From NCBI RefSeq assembly GCF_900109925.1, contig NZ_FOBW01000007.1, forward strand, positions 1-64,000: 64,000 nucleotides of DNA. The letters are read 5' to 3'. Of the stretch, positions 41,959 to 52,310 are shown piece after piece. Source of the stretch: Mesobacillus persicus (GTDB taxonomy: Bacteria; Bacillota; Bacilli; Bacillales; Cytobacillaceae). The notes beneath the pieces are model-generated. The model ran no database searches and was not told the DNA's origin. It worked only from the letters and a program-made list of their open reading frames with translations. Every line of letters begins with the position of its first letter. The first letter of the stretch is position 1. The translations under genes and the position numbers were made by a program.

Positions 41959-44106
41959 TTGTTACAAAAAGCTCAGGAACTACTAAAAACCTACTTTGGT
42001 TACTCTTCCTTCCGGGTGGGTCAGGAACAAGCGATTTCGTCTGTATTACAAAGAAACAATACGGTTTGTGTCATGCCTACTGGAGGCGGGAAATCGATTG
42101 TTTATCAAATTCCTGCTCTGATTTTACCAGGGACCACGCTCGTCATCTCACCACTTATTTCCCTCATGAAAGATCAAGTTGATACATTAAATCAACTAGG
42201 GATTCCGGCGGCCTACATCAATAGTTCCCTTAGCCCACAAGAGGCTGCAGAAACAATCGAAGAAGCTATGCATGGCGGGTACAAGCTATTGTATGTTGCA
42301 CCAGAACGACTTGAGGCATATGACTTTCAACAAATGCTTAATCACATCGAAATCCCACTTGTCGCTGTCGATGAGGCTCACTGTATTTCGCAGTGGGGTC
42401 ATGATTTCCGCCCGAGCTATCTACAAATTTCCCGTTTGGTTGATAGGTTGCCTGGGAACCCAATTGTTCTTGCGTTAACCGCAACAGCAACACCGAAGGT
42501 CAGGGAGGATATTTGTCATTCCCTCCGAATTGACCAGTCTAATTCAGTTCTGACCGGATTTGAGCGAACAAACTTATCTTTTTCGGTCATCAAGGGCCAA
42601 GACCGTCTTGCTTTTTTAAAAGAATATGTAAAGAAAAACAGCAATGAAGCGGGGATTATTTACGCGGCTACAAGAAAAACCGTCGATCAGTTATATGAAG
42701 GGCTCCAAAAAGAACAGATTGATGCCGCCCGCTATCATGCTGGCATGAAGGATGTTGAACGGGCAAGTGAACAAGACCGTTTCCTTAGAGACCAAGCAGA
42801 TGTAATGGTGGCCACCTCTGCCTTTGGAATGGGGATTGATAAGTCCAATATCCGGTATGTGGTTCATTTCCAAATGCCGAAAAACATGGAGAGCTATTAT
42901 CAGGAAGCTGGACGTGCCGGTCGAGATGGATTGCCTAGTGAATGTACGGTCCTGTATTCCCCGCAGGATGTGCAAATTCAGCGTTTCTTAATCGATCAAT
43001 CAGCTGAACAGGTGAGAATGTCACAAGAGCTTGAAAAACTGCAACAAATGGCAGATTATTGCCATACCGAGAGCTGTCTTCAAGCCTTTATTCTAGAATA
43101 TTTTGGTGAAAAAGAACCACAGCCTTGTGGAAGATGTGGGAATTGCACAGACACACGTACAAGTGTCGAAGTGACGAAGGAAGCCCAAATGGTGTTAAGC
43201 TGCATCATTCGGATGGGTCAGAAGTTTGGCAAAGCGATAACGGCTGCCGTCCTAACCGGCTCGAGAAATAAAAAAGTACTAGAACTTGGGTTTGATAAGC
43301 TCTCAACATACGGAATATTAAAAGAGCAAAGTGCGAAACAGGTCACAGAGCTAATTGAATTCCTCATTTCGAAGAATTTGATTGGCGTTGAACATGGTTC
43401 CTACCCAACAATATATGTTGCTCCAGAAGGGAAGGCCGTCCTACAAGGCCAGCAGCAGGTTTTCAGGAAAGAAGCGGTCCAAATTAAACAGGTTTCAAAT
43501 GATGATCCATTGTTTGAGGAGCTGCGTCAACTTAGAAAAACCGTAGCGGATACTGAACATGTTCCACCATTTGTGATTTTCTCAGATTCTGCTCTGAAGG
43601 ATATGTGTGCCAGATTGCCGCAAACAGAGGAAGAGTTTTTACAGGTGAGTGGGGTCGGTCAACACAAATTAGAGAAATATGGCAAGACGTTTATACAAGC
43701 CATCTCCGAGTTTTATGAAGCTCATCCGGATAGGGAAAGGGTATTAACCTCTCCGCCAGCTGTAGCTAAACCGAAACCGGCAAAAAAAGGAGTAAATGAC
43801 TCCCATCTTGAGACATATAAGCTACATCAAGAAGGTTTAACCGTTACTGAAATCGCAGCTAAACGGGAATTAGCCGTAAGTACCATGGAGAATCATATCA
43901 TCCAATGTATACAAAATGGAATGGAAGTAGATTTCGCGCTTTTGGTACCGGATAGGTTCGTGCCGGAATTGGAGAATGCTGTAGCAGAGGCGGGTCGAGA
44001 TCGATTAAAGCCGATTAAAGAATTGCTGCCAGATGAAGTGAGTTATTTTATGATCAAAGTCTTTTTATATCAAATGAGGAAGCAGGAAAAGGCGGTTATT
44101 GATTAA
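41959..44106 (+). CDS. recQ: ATP-dependent DNA helicase RecQ
   Basis: A 715-residue RecQ-family 3'-5' helicase for recombination and fork repair. Walker A is PTGGGKSIVYQ, motif II is VDEAHCISQWGHDFRP, and QEAGRAGRDG closes the helicase core. A four-cysteine zinc site (CHTESC...CGRCGNC) begins the RQC part, then an HRDC domain (about 510-590) and a C-terminal helix-turn-helix (LTVTEIAAKRELAVSTMENH). The start is TTG at 41959, with AAAGGAG upstream. It is longer than the usual 590-residue YocI form. Confidence 0.93.
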   Translation: MLQKAQELLKTYFGYSSFRVGQEQAISSVLQRNNTVCVMPTGGGKSIVYQIPALILPGTTLVISPLISLMKDQVDTLNQLGIPAAYINSSLSPQEAAETIEEAMHGGYKLLYVAPERLEAYDFQQMLNHIEIPLVAVDEAHCISQWGHDFRPSYLQISRLVDRLPGNPIVLALTATATPKVREDICHSLRIDQSNSVLTGFERTNLSFSVIKGQDRLAFLKEYVKKNSNEAGIIYAATRKTVDQLYEGLQKEQIDAARYHAGMKDVERASEQDRFLRDQADVMVATSAFGMGIDKSNIRYVVHFQMPKNMESYYQEAGRAGRDGLPSECTVLYSPQDVQIQRFLIDQSAEQVRMSQELEKLQQMADYCHTESCLQAFILEYFGEKEPQPCGRCGNCTDTRTSVEVTKEAQMVLSCIIRMGQKFGKAITAAVLTGSRNKKVLELGFDKLSTYGILKEQSAKQVTELIEFLISKNLIGVEHGSYPTIYVAPEGKAVLQGQQQVFRKEAVQIKQVSNDDPLFEELRQLRKTVADTEHVPPFVIFSDSALKDMCARLPQTEEEFLQVSGVGQHKLEKYGKTFIQAISEFYEAHPDRERVLTSPPAVAKPKPAKKGVNDSHLETYKLHQEGLTVTEIAAKRELAVSTMENHIIQCIQNGMEVDFALLVPDRFVPELENAVAEAGRDRLKPIKELLPDEVSYFMIKVFLYQMRKQEKAVID

Positions 44107-44187
44107 ACAGCATTGTGAGCTGTTTCGCAATCCTCTCTTCAGTGTGGTAAACTCTTCCTTAGCGAATTCTTTGTAAAGGAAGATATT

Positions 44188-45561
44188 ATGAGCAAAACAT
44201 TGCCAGTTCAAAAAAATGACTATATAGATGTAGAATTTGAGGATTTAACCCATGATGGTGCAGGAGTAGCGAAGGTAGACGGATATCCAATCTTCGTCCA
44301 GGGCGGGCTTCCAGGTGAAAAGGCCAATATCAAAGTGATTAAAGTGAATAAAGGTTATGGAGTAGGCCGGATGGTTCAACTCTTGGAACGAAGCTATTTT
44401 CGAATTGATATTGCGCAGGAAGAAAAGCATAAGTTCGGCGGTTGCCAGCTTGAGCATATTAGCTACGAAGGACAAATGAAGTTCAAGGAAAACCAAGTTC
44501 GTCAGGTATTGACGCGCATCGGCAAACTCGAAAATGTTACCGTACATCCTGTGCTCGGGATGGAGCATACGTGGCAGTATCGCAATAAAGCCCAGGTCCC
44601 TGTTGGTGAAAAAGATGGCAAGCTAATCTCAGGTTTTTTTAAGCCCCGAAGCCACGAAATTGTCGATACGAAAGAAAGCTTAATACAGCTTCCAGAGGTG
44701 AATCAAGCCATTCAAGCGGTAAAGGAAATCTGTAGTGAGCTAGGTGTTAAAGCGTATAACGAAGAAACTCATAAAGGTGATCTACGTCATATTATGGCTC
44801 GTTACGGGAAGCAAACCGGTGAGTTAATGGTTGTCATCATCACTAGAACGAATGATTTCCCTAATAGAAATAGCATCGTTGAGGAAATAGTTGCACGGCT
44901 TCCAAAGGTTAAGTCGATTGTCCATAATGTCAATTCGAAGCGTACGAATGTCATTATTGGAGATAAAACGAAAGTCCTATGGGGAAGTGAAGTCATCTAT
45001 GACTATATCGGTGATGTGAAATTTGCTATCTCGGCATTAAGTTTTTATCAGGTGAATCCAGATCAGACGAAGGTTCTCTACGATAAAGCTTTAGAGTATG
45101 CGGGCCTGAATGGCAATGAAACCGTCATTGATGCTTATTGTGGAATTGGGACCATCTCGTTGTTCCTAGCACAAAAGGCGAAAAAGGTGTATGGGGTTGA
45201 AATTGTCAAGGAAGCAATCGAAGATGCAACGAGAAATGCTGAGTTAAATGAGATAAGCAATGCTGAATTTGCTGTTGGGAAAGCAGAAGATATCATTCCA
45301 AAGTGGTATGACGAAGGCATCACTGCCGACGTTCTCGTAGTTGACCCTCCGCGAAAAGGGTGCGATGAAGCTTTACTTCAAACGATTGTTGAAATGAAAC
45401 CAGCAAAAATCGTTTATGTAAGCTGTAATCCAGGCACCCTCGCGAGAGACCTTCGTATTCTTGAAGATGGAGGCTATGAAACGCTTGAGGTTCAGCCTGT
45501 TGATATGTTTCCTCAAACCACGCATGTAGAATGCGTAGCAAAATTAGTGTTAAAGAAGTAG
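44188..45561 (+). CDS. rlmD: TrmA-family 23S rRNA m5U methyltransferase, without canonical Fe-S ligands
   Basis: A 457-residue SAM enzyme of the RlmD/RlmCD (YefA) family. An N-terminal TRAM domain (about 8-65) precedes the insert and the methylase core, with [14 protein letters not shown] for SAM binding, [11 protein letters not shown], and the catalytic cysteine C413 in [10 protein letters not shown]. Usual members hold a 4Fe-4S cluster with four cysteines. Here only C86 (FGGCQLEH) is left: the two before it are absent ([11 protein letters not shown]) and the fourth is Ser164 (DTKESLIQ). The remainder is intact, so it may work without the cluster. The place near gatCAB-dgkB is as for yefA. 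Confidence 0.88.
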   Translation: MSKTLPVQKNDYIDVEFEDLTHDGAGVAKVDGYPIFVQGGLPGEKANIKVIKVNKGYGVGRMVQLLERSYFRIDIAQEEKHKFGGCQLEHISYEGQMKFKENQVRQVLTRIGKLENVTVHPVLGMEHTWQYRNKAQVPVGEKDGKLISGFFKPRSHEIVDTKESLIQLPEVNQAIQAVKEICSELGVKAYNEETHKGDLRHIMARYGKQTGELMVVIITRTNDFPNRNSIVEEIVARLPKVKSIVHNVNSKRTNVIIGDKTKVLWGSEVIYDYIGDVKFAISALSFYQVNPDQTKVLYDKALEYAGLNGNETVIDAYCGIGTISLFLAQKAKKVYGVEIVKEAIEDATRNAELNEISNAEFAVGKAEDIIPKWYDEGITADVLVVDPPRKGCDEALLQTIVEMKPAKIVYVSCNPGTLARDLRILEDGGYETLEVQPVDMFPQTTHVECVAKLVLKK

Positions 45562-45613
45562 GCTTTGAGTCCTATTCAGTTCATAGTAAAGGTGTTTTTA
45601 TAGCTCTATACAA

Positions 45614-45650
45614 AAGAAGGCAACTTTCCTTTTAGGAGAGTTGCCTTCTT
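45614..45650. terminator. bidirectional terminator between rlmD and gbsR-type gene
   Basis: AAGAAGGCAACT pairs perfectly with AGTTGCCTTCTT, with inner TCCTTTTAGGA pairing. It can serve rlmD on the plus strand and the converging regulator on the minus strand. Confidence 0.75.
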
Positions 45651-45737
45651 ATGGTTCTTACGAATATTATAGTTGTTGACCGTGCCTAGGAGAATTGGTT
45701 ACATAGCTGAGAGTTCGGGCATTAACGGCATCCTTAT

Positions 45738-46280
45738 CTAATCGTTCTTCTTTTCAATTGGAACAAAGTTTAAAATGTCCTTCGTTTCAAAGCTATCCAA
45801 GAGTCGGTTTTGCCAGTCGTAATAATCGAGCCTTTCTTGTAGCTTTTTCATATCGGTAAGGGCTTGTTCACGCACAGCTTCAGTGGTGTTCGGATCATCA
45901 ATAAGTTCGTTTAATTTGGATATGGATTTTTCCATGGCTGTGCTATTCATTGTAATGGCTGTTCTCCATCTGATTGTGAAGTAATCAAAAAAGACCTGGT
46001 ACCAATCATCTCTGATTGAATATAAATCCTTTCTTTCCCCTTTTACCCAAACCTTTTCTACCATATTTAAATCTAGTAAGCTTCTAACTGAATTACTCAT
46101 ACTTGTTTTACTCATCCCGAGCTCTTCTTTCATCTCGTCAAGTGTAAGCGGTTTATCTGAAAAAAATAGGAGGCCGTATAATCGTCCAGCGGAAGGGGTG
46201 ATTCCATAGAGATGCATATTTTGAGCAATGGCATCTATAACCATAGATCGTGTTTTTGCTAATCGATCATGTTCTTTCAA
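45738..46280 (-). CDS. GbsR/OpuAR-type MarR-family regulator
   Basis: A 180-residue regulator of the GbsR group of MarR-type proteins. A winged helix-turn-helix is visible in LTLDEMKEELGMSKTSMSNSVRSLL. The C-terminal half is helical and rich in charge. Relatives respond to choline or glycine betaine and repress uptake and synthesis genes. It is divergent from opuA, so it is most likely a local repressor of that operon. The start is TTG at 46280, eight bases after GGAGG; the in-frame GTG at 46289 is part of that site. Confidence 0.85.
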   Translation of the reverse strand: MKEHDRLAKTRSMVIDAIAQNMHLYGITPSAGRLYGLLFFSDKPLTLDEMKEELGMSKTSMSNSVRSLLDLNMVEKVWVKGERKDLYSIRDDWYQVFFDYFTIRWRTAITMNSTAMEKSISKLNELIDDPNTTEAVREQALTDMKKLQERLDYYDWQNRLLDSFETKDILNFVPIEKKND

Positions 46281-46418
46281 CTTTTTCACCTCCTATTTTC
46301 TTTTGCTATCCTCAGTTTAGTTTTTAGACTACATATTAATTTAGGAAAAGTAAAGGTACCTATCTTAACGAGATAGGGAGTAAAATGGAGCATTATTAAG
46401 TAAAGTAGTTATTTATTC

Positions 46419-46438
46419 CGTACAGTTTTTTCTGTACG
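46419..46438. promoter_or_regulatory. candidate operator in the gbsR-opuA gap
   Basis: CGTACAG and CTGTACG form a perfect inverted repeat around six T. It lies about 35 bases upstream of the opuA -35 box. Binding of the divergent regulator is an inference. Confidence 0.5.
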
Positions 46439-46471
46439 TACTATACGAACGATAATCACGGAATATGAAGT

Positions 46472-46501
46472 TTGTATTGAATTTAGAAAACAGTCTATAA
46501 T
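46472..46501 (+). promoter_or_regulatory. opuA promoter
   Basis: TTGTAT (46472-46477) and a perfect TATAAT (46496-46501) are 18 bp apart, about 65 bases before the opuAA start. Confidence 0.65.
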
Positions 46502-46567
46502 TGAGAAAGTTAAAAGTAACAACTTAATAAAAATAAGAAGTTGGAACAAATTAAATGAGGTGAAAGT

Positions 46568-47809
46568 ATGGAAGAGGCGCCTATTAAGATAAAGGTTAAT
46601 GATGTTACCAAGATTTTTGGGAAATCATCAAAGAAGGCCTTACAGTTAATAAAAGAAGGAAAATCAAAGGAGCAAATTTTAAAGGAAACAGGTTCCACAG
46701 TTGGTGTTAACCGAGCATCCTTTGAAGTGAAAGCAGGAGAGATCTTCGTCATTATGGGTTTATCCGGTAGTGGTAAATCGACATTAGTTCGCTTGCTTAA
46801 TCGTCTAATTGAACCAACAATCGGGCAGGTTGAGATTGACGGTAAAGATGTAGTGAAAATGAACAAAGAAGAATTAAGGGAAGTTAGAAGAAAGAAAATG
46901 AGTATGGTCTTTCAAAAGTTTGCCCTATTTCCCCATAGGACGGTGCTTGAGAACACTGAGTATGGTTTAGAAATCCAGGGTGTTGAAAAGACTGATCGAG
47001 GTAAAAAAGCATTAGAGGCACTAGAATTAGTAGGACTTAAGGGTTATGAAAACCAATATCCTAGTCAACTAAGTGGTGGGATGCAGCAACGTGTAGGACT
47101 AGCGAGAGCACTGGCAAATGATCCTGATGTTCTTTTAATGGATGAGGCTTTTAGCGCATTGGATCCATTAATTCGGAAAGATATGCAGGATGAGTTGCTA
47201 GAGTTACAATCCAATATGGAGAAGACGATTGTTTTTATCACCCATGACTTAGACGAAGCCCTTCGTATTGGTGACAGAATTGCCTTGATGAAAGATGGTA
47301 ATATCGTTCAAATTGGTACACCAGAAGAAATATTAATGAATCCATCAAATGAATATGTTGAGAGATTCGTAGAGGACGTAGATCTTTCTAAGGTATTAAC
47401 AGCTGGACATGTTATGAAGCGTGCTGAGACCGTTCAAGTAGATAAGGGTCCACGTGTGGCACTAAAACTAATGAAGAATTTAGGGATTTCATCCATTTAT
47501 GTGGTGGATAAACAGCAAAAGCTATTGGGTGCGATTACTGCAAAGGATGCTTCAAAGGCTGCTGAAGGAAATCAATCCATCGATGGATTCCTAGATAAGG
47601 AAATTACGGCGGTTGGGACGGACACTCTATTAATTGATTTGTTTGAAAAAGTATCTTCTGCCAGCATTCCTGTTGCGGTAACAGATGAAAAAAATCGGTT
47701 AAAAGGAATTTTAATTAAAGGTGCTGTAATCGGGGCTCTTACGGGTAACGAGCAATATATAAATGAAGTTGCCGAGCCTGAGGCAGCAGTAGCTAAGGAG
47801 GTAATGTAA
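46568..47809 (+). CDS. opuAA: glycine betaine ABC transporter ATPase OpuAA
   Basis: A 413-residue ATPase driving glycine betaine import. Walker A is GLSGSGKSTLV, the signature is LSGGMQQRVGLARALA, and Walker B is LLMDEAFSALDP. Two CBS domains follow (about 280-400), known in this family to sense ionic strength or nucleotides. The preceding GAGGTGAAAG supports the ATG. It is the first of three genes that end and begin almost without gap. Confidence 0.95.
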   Translation: MEEAPIKIKVNDVTKIFGKSSKKALQLIKEGKSKEQILKETGSTVGVNRASFEVKAGEIFVIMGLSGSGKSTLVRLLNRLIEPTIGQVEIDGKDVVKMNKEELREVRRKKMSMVFQKFALFPHRTVLENTEYGLEIQGVEKTDRGKKALEALELVGLKGYENQYPSQLSGGMQQRVGLARALANDPDVLLMDEAFSALDPLIRKDMQDELLELQSNMEKTIVFITHDLDEALRIGDRIALMKDGNIVQIGTPEEILMNPSNEYVERFVEDVDLSKVLTAGHVMKRAETVQVDKGPRVALKLMKNLGISSIYVVDKQQKLLGAITAKDASKAAEGNQSIDGFLDKEITAVGTDTLLIDLFEKVSSASIPVAVTDEKNRLKGILIKGAVIGALTGNEQYINEVAEPEAAVAKEVM

Positions 47810-47810
47810 G

Positions 47811-48659
47811 ATGGAGGGAATGTTACCGAAGCTTCCTTTAGCAAGTTGGATTGATAGTTTGGTTGATTGGATGACCGCGACTTTTGAAGGGTTATTTGAT
47901 GGTATATCTAATGGGGTCGGATCTTTTGTTGAAGGAATCGTTACTGGTTTAGGTTTTGTACCTTCTATTATATTAATCATTCTTATGAGCTTACTAGCTT
48001 GGAAGGTTTGTAATTGGAGAATTGGTTTATTTGCCTTATTAGGGTTATTTCTTATTGATAACTTAGGTTACTGGGAAGAAATGTTAGAAACACTCTCACT
48101 AGTATTAACGGCGGTATTGATTTCCATCGTGATTGGTATTCCTGTTGGTATTTGGGCATCACAGAGTGAACGTGTAAGAAAAGTCGTTATTCCGATTCTG
48201 GATTTAATGCAAACAATGCCTGCTTTTGTTTACTTACTACCAGCAATCTTTTTCTTCAGTATCGGAGTGGTTCCAGGGGTTATTGCATCCGTTATTTTTG
48301 CAATGCCACCAACCATTCGCTTAACGATTCTTGGAATTAAGCAGGTCCCAGCAGACTTGATTGAGGCAACAGAAGCATTTGGGTCGACAACGAAACAAAG
48401 GCTGATAAAAGTGCAACTACCACTTGCGATGCCAACGATTATGGCGGGAATTAACCAAAGCATCATGCTTGCTTTATCGATGGTGGTTATTGCTTCCATG
48501 GTTGGGGCTCCTGGACTTGGTACAGAGGTTTATCGTGCCGTTACACAAATTAAAACGGGTGTCGGGTTTGAGGCTGGTTTAGCAATCGTCGTTATTGCGA
48601 TTTTACTAGACCGCATCACTCAAAATATAGGCAAGAAAAAACAAGGGGGAACAGTTTAA
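47811..48659 (+). CDS. opuAB: glycine betaine ABC transporter permease OpuAB
   Basis: A 282-residue permease with about six or seven membrane segments. The cytoplasmic coupling motif EATEAFGSTTKQRLIKVQLP (about residues 185-204) is the EAA loop that touches OpuAA. LMQTMPAFVYLLPAIFFF and NQSIMLALSMVVIASMVG are typical of the OpuA/ProW family. It starts two bases after opuAA stops, and its last base is shared with the start of opuAC (TAATG). Confidence 0.95.
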   Translation: MEGMLPKLPLASWIDSLVDWMTATFEGLFDGISNGVGSFVEGIVTGLGFVPSIILIILMSLLAWKVCNWRIGLFALLGLFLIDNLGYWEEMLETLSLVLTAVLISIVIGIPVGIWASQSERVRKVVIPILDLMQTMPAFVYLLPAIFFFSIGVVPGVIASVIFAMPPTIRLTILGIKQVPADLIEATEAFGSTTKQRLIKVQLPLAMPTIMAGINQSIMLALSMVVIASMVGAPGLGTEVYRAVTQIKTGVGFEAGLAIVVIAILLDRITQNIGKKKQGGTV

Positions 48660-49555
48660 TGTTTAAAAAATTAGTAGGAATTACATCTGCATTAACACTT
48701 ACGTTAGGTTTAGCCGCATGTGGAGGAACTGAAACGTCATCAGACTCAGAAGGTGCAACTAAATCAGTAGGAGAACAGGTTGACTATAAAATTATTGGAA
48801 TTGATCCAGGTGCTGGAATAATGAATTTAACGATTAACGATGTTCTACCAGGATATGAATTAGATGAATGGGAAGTAGTAGAGGGGTCAGGCTCTGCGAT
48901 GGCAGCTGCTCTGAAAAAGGCATATGATAAAGAGGAGCCAATTATTGTAACAGGTTGGAGCCCACACTGGAAATTTGCTAGCTATGACCTTAAATATCTA
49001 GAGGATCCAAAAGGAATTTATGGTGGAGCTGAAGATGTTAACACGATTGTACGTCAAGGTTTAAAAGAAGATCATCCTGATGCTTATAAGCTTCTTGATC
49101 AATTTCAATGGGAGCCAGAACATATCGAAACAGTGATGAACTTAATTCAAGAAGGTAGTGAACCAGCAGAGGCAGCAGCACAATGGGCTAGCGAAAATGA
49201 AGAGTTAGTTAGCACTTGGACTGAAGGCGTTAACGAGGTTGACGGCGAAGAGTTAACTCTTCTTTATGTAGCATGGGATGACGTTATTGCAAGCTCACAT
49301 GTCGCTGAAAATGCTTTGGAAAGTGTTGGTTACGATGTGAAATTAGTGCAGGTTGATGCAGGTCCAATGTGGGCTGGTGTGGCAGATGGAAGTGGTGATG
49401 CATTGGTAGGCGCATGGTTACCAACAACACATGCTGACTACTATGCTGAATACGAAGGAAAGTTTGAAGACCTAGGTGCAAACCTTACAGGAACTAAGCT
49501 AGGCTTAGTCGTACCAGCATACATGGATGTTGACTCAATTGAAGATCTAAAATAA
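48659..49555 (+). CDS. opuAC: glycine betaine-binding lipoprotein OpuAC
   Basis: A 298-residue substrate-binding lipoprotein. The signal peptide ends at the lipobox LAAC (Cys21) in LTLGLAACGG. The mature protein has the OpuAC fold, with tryptophans in TGWSPHWKFASYDLKYLEDP and DAGPMWAGVADGSGDALVGAW that would form the aromatic cage for the betaine headgroup. The ATG overlaps the opuAB stop. The long acidic composition is typical of such exported proteins. Confidence 0.95.
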   Translation: MFKKLVGITSALTLTLGLAACGGTETSSDSEGATKSVGEQVDYKIIGIDPGAGIMNLTINDVLPGYELDEWEVVEGSGSAMAAALKKAYDKEEPIIVTGWSPHWKFASYDLKYLEDPKGIYGGAEDVNTIVRQGLKEDHPDAYKLLDQFQWEPEHIETVMNLIQEGSEPAEAAAQWASENEELVSTWTEGVNEVDGEELTLLYVAWDDVIASSHVAENALESVGYDVKLVQVDAGPMWAGVADGSGDALVGAWLPTTHADYYAEYEGKFEDLGANLTGTKLGLVVPAYMDVDSIEDLK

Positions 49556-49568
49556 ATAAATAACTACC

Positions 49569-49612
49569 GAAAAGATAGCTAGCACCATTAATAGCTATCT
49601 TTTCTTTTTATT
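49569..49612 (+). terminator. opuA operon terminator
   Basis: GAAAAGATAGCTA pairs perfectly with TAGCTATCTTTTC around ten bases, then T-rich sequence. Confidence 0.9.
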
Positions 49613-49613
49613 T

Positions 49614-49798
49614 TGGCTCTTTTCTCAAACTTTGTTGCTTTTTAAGCTGAATACTAAGTTCTGGGTTGTCTGTATAATAGAAAACAGACACTAATTATAA
49701 GAAAAGAGCTTGCAAATTTACTTTCCGATGTACAAAATAGCTTCTCGTACGTTAAAATCGGCCTTAGGATTTTAACAACAATCTGTAAAAAACAGCCT
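49614..49798 (-). repeat. repeat family B, copy 3 (inverted)
   Basis: About 185 bp, in reverse orientation relative to the copies at 5003 and 22554. GGCTCTTTTCTCAAACTTTG at the left equals the right end of the other copies. The inner stem GTTAAAATC (49751-49759) with GATTTTAAC (49768-49776) is intact. It follows directly after the opuA terminator. The central part is diverged from the other copies. Confidence 0.72.
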
Positions 49799-49962
49799 TA
49801 TTTTTATTAAACAGTATAATATGGGATAATATACATATGAAACTAGACTCCGGAACTGTTAAATACATTTAAACCCTTCCAAGTGTTTATGTTGCCTGGA
49901 AAGACAGTGTCTATAATTTAAATAAAGGGTGAGTGAAAGTACATTTTTGATTTTACATATCT

Positions 49963-50151
49963 GTTGATTGGAGCGGAAGGCACCGACTCCTCGAAAATGA
50001 ACTGCACATTTTCTCGTGCGTGGGTAAATTCACAGAAGACTTGCAGTGTCCTGCGGGAGTACGGGGCTGGGGAGACCCCACAGGCGCTTTAGCGCCGAGG
50101 AGGCTCCCCGGCACGCCCGCGGAAAGCGAGTGCCTGGAGTGGAAATCAACA
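49963..50151. repeat. repeat family A, copy 3 (long form)
   Basis: About 189 bp with ends GTTGATT and AATCAAC. Relative to the copy at 19108 it carries an extra 61 bases (49992-50052) between ACTCCT and GCGGGAG. The extra part starts CGAAAATG and has CATTTTCTCG, which form a hairpin. It lies directly upstream of the DUF1456 gene. Confidence 0.85.
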
Positions 50152-50226
50152 ACTACGTTTAACGCAGCCAAAATAAAAGAATACATAAAAAAACAACAAA
50201 AGTTATTAGGGAGGATATAACCAGAA

Positions 50227-50736
50227 ATGATTAATAATGATATATTAATTCGACTAAGATACGCTCTAGATATAAAAAATACAGATATGGTAGAAATTTT
50301 TAAACTTGGTGGCATTAAGGTTACAAAAGACGAAGTACTAAAAATGCTGACAAAACCAAAGGAAGATTACGATGATGATTTTGACTATGAAATAGAAGAT
50401 GATGAAAGTATGAAACTAAATAACGGTACGTTAGAGTCCTTCTTAAATGGCTTAATTACATTTAAAAGAGGGAAACAAGAGCCCAAACCTGGGCAGCCAG
50501 AGACGCCAGCCCTATCAAATGAGAGTGTGAATAATATTCTCCTGAAAAAAGTAAAAATTGCCCTGGCGTTAACGAATGAGGATATGATTGATATCTTAGC
50601 AAAGGCAGGAGTTACAGTTACAAAAGGGGAAATAGGAGCAATTTTAAGGAAAAAGGGACATAAAAATTATAAAGAGTGTGGCGATAAATACGCGAGGAAT
50701 TTCTTAAAAGGTTTAGCGGTAAAATATAGAGGATAA
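50227..50736 (+). CDS. DUF1456 (YehS-like) protein
   Basis: A 169-residue protein with two similar halves, the usual DUF1456 layout. The first is [26 protein letters not shown] with [10 protein letters not shown]; the second is [27 protein letters not shown] with [10 protein letters not shown]. An acidic, Asp/Glu-rich stretch lies near residues 42-60. The repeats are helical, and the second ends [22 protein letters not shown]. No function is established. GGGAGGA lies before the ATG; the leader includes repeat A. Confidence 0.85.
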   Translation: MINNDILIRLRYALDIKNTDMVEIFKLGGIKVTKDEVLKMLTKPKEDYDDDFDYEIEDDESMKLNNGTLESFLNGLITFKRGKQEPKPGQPETPALSNESVNNILLKKVKIALALTNEDMIDILAKAGVTVTKGEIGAILRKKGHKNYKECGDKYARNFLKGLAVKYRG

Positions 50737-50813
50737 AGGGTAGTTCGAGACCAATTACCAAACAGTTCGATTTTGTATTTTTATTTGAAATCCTAGGAAA
50801 AAAAGGAGCTAAA

Positions 50814-52289
50814 ATGACGAAGCAAACTGAAACTTTAGAAGCTGGATGGAACTTTGACAATAGTTATACGCGTCTGCCTAAATCATTTTATTCTAGCACG
50901 AACCCAACGCCTGTAAGAGAACCGAAGTTGATTAAACTTAATCACCAATTGGGAGAATCTTTAGGATTAAACGTGGATGCATTACAAGGAGAAGAGGGAC
51001 TGTCAGTGTTTGCTGGTAACAAGATACCCGGTGGTGCTTCTCCACTTGCCCAAGCTTATGCTGGGCATCAGTTCGGTCATTTTAACATGTTAGGTGATGG
51101 TCGGGCTGTGCTGCTTGGCGAGCAGATTACACCCGAAGATGAGCGGTTTGATATTCAACTCAAGGGGTCAGGAAGAACGCCATATTCCCGTGGGGGAGAC
51201 GGTCGAGCAACGCTAGGACCGATGTTACGAGAATACATTATCAGTGAAGCCATGTATGCACTTGGGATCCCAACTACCCGTAGTCTAGCGGTCGTATCAA
51301 CCGGTGAGACAGTCATCCGCGAAACGAATCTTCCTGGAGCGATTCTCACCCGTGTGGCTGCCAGTCACCTACGTGTTGGTACTTTTCAATATGCGGCTGG
51401 AAAGGGAGATGTAGAGGAATTAAAAGCTCTTGCTGATTATACAATCAAGCGTCATTTCCCATATATTGAAGCGGATGGTAACAAGTATCTATCCCTACTC
51501 AAGGAAGTGATGAAGCGTCAAGCTGAGCTGATTGCAAAATGGCAATTGGTGGGCTTTATTCACGGGGTTATGAACACGGACAACGTGGCGATAAGCGGTG
51601 AAACAATCGATTATGGTCCGTGCGCTTTCATGGATATCTACCATCCGGCAACCGTATTTAGTTCAATCGATAGAGAAGGTCGGTATGCCTATGGAAATCA
51701 ACCAGGGATTAGTGGTTGGAATCTAGCGCGATTTGCAGAATCCCTTTTGCCACTCCTACATGAAGATGAAGAGCAGGCAATTCACTTGGCCCAAGAAGAA
51801 ATTTCAGGTTATATGGATATGTATCATTCGAATTGGATTGCTGGTATGAGAGCAAAACTAGGTATATTTAATGAAGAAAACGAAGATGAATCCCTATTTA
51901 AAGACCTTCTTTCTTTGATGGAAAAGCATCGTGCAGACTATACCAATACATTTCGTGCACTTACTTTTGAAAACCATAAGGATCTGGTGTTGTTTAGTAC
52001 TCCTGAATTTGAACAATGGTATAAGAAGTATAGTGCTAGACTTGAGCGACAGCAGGAATCAAAGGAATCATCAATTGAGTTGATGAGGAAATCTAATCCG
52101 GGCGTCATCCCTCGAAATCACCGGGTTGAAGAAGCGCTTGAAGCAGCGGTGGAACAAGGGGATTACAGCGTAATGGAGCGACTTCTTGCTGTACTTGCAA
52201 GTCCCTATGAGCATTCACCTGAACAAGCTGAGTACTGCACACTTCCTGAGCCATCGACTCGTCCGTATCGAACATTCTGCGGGACTTAA
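50814..52289 (+). CDS. selO: protein adenylyltransferase SelO (YdiU family)
   Basis: A 491-residue pseudokinase-fold enzyme that transfers AMP to proteins. Family motifs are [18 protein letters not shown] (about 117-134), the [22 protein letters not shown] helix region, and [19 protein letters not shown] with the metal-binding Asn and Asp. The C-terminus ends TFCGT as in other bacterial members, so it is full length. AAAGGAG precedes the ATG. It has no partner gene nearby. Confidence 0.92.
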   Translation: MTKQTETLEAGWNFDNSYTRLPKSFYSSTNPTPVREPKLIKLNHQLGESLGLNVDALQGEEGLSVFAGNKIPGGASPLAQAYAGHQFGHFNMLGDGRAVLLGEQITPEDERFDIQLKGSGRTPYSRGGDGRATLGPMLREYIISEAMYALGIPTTRSLAVVSTGETVIRETNLPGAILTRVAASHLRVGTFQYAAGKGDVEELKALADYTIKRHFPYIEADGNKYLSLLKEVMKRQAELIAKWQLVGFIHGVMNTDNVAISGETIDYGPCAFMDIYHPATVFSSIDREGRYAYGNQPGISGWNLARFAESLLPLLHEDEEQAIHLAQEEISGYMDMYHSNWIAGMRAKLGIFNEENEDESLFKDLLSLMEKHRADYTNTFRALTFENHKDLVLFSTPEFEQWYKKYSARLERQQESKESSIELMRKSNPGVIPRNHRVEEALEAAVEQGDYSVMERLLAVLASPYEHSPEQAEYCTLPEPSTRPYRTFCGT

Positions 52290-52310
52290 TAAAGCGGGAA
52301 TGGTACGAAT

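Noticed and set aside
50020-50220. 66-residue frame before the DUF1456 gene
   Set aside because: It lies in repeat family A copy 3 and has repeat-derived composition.
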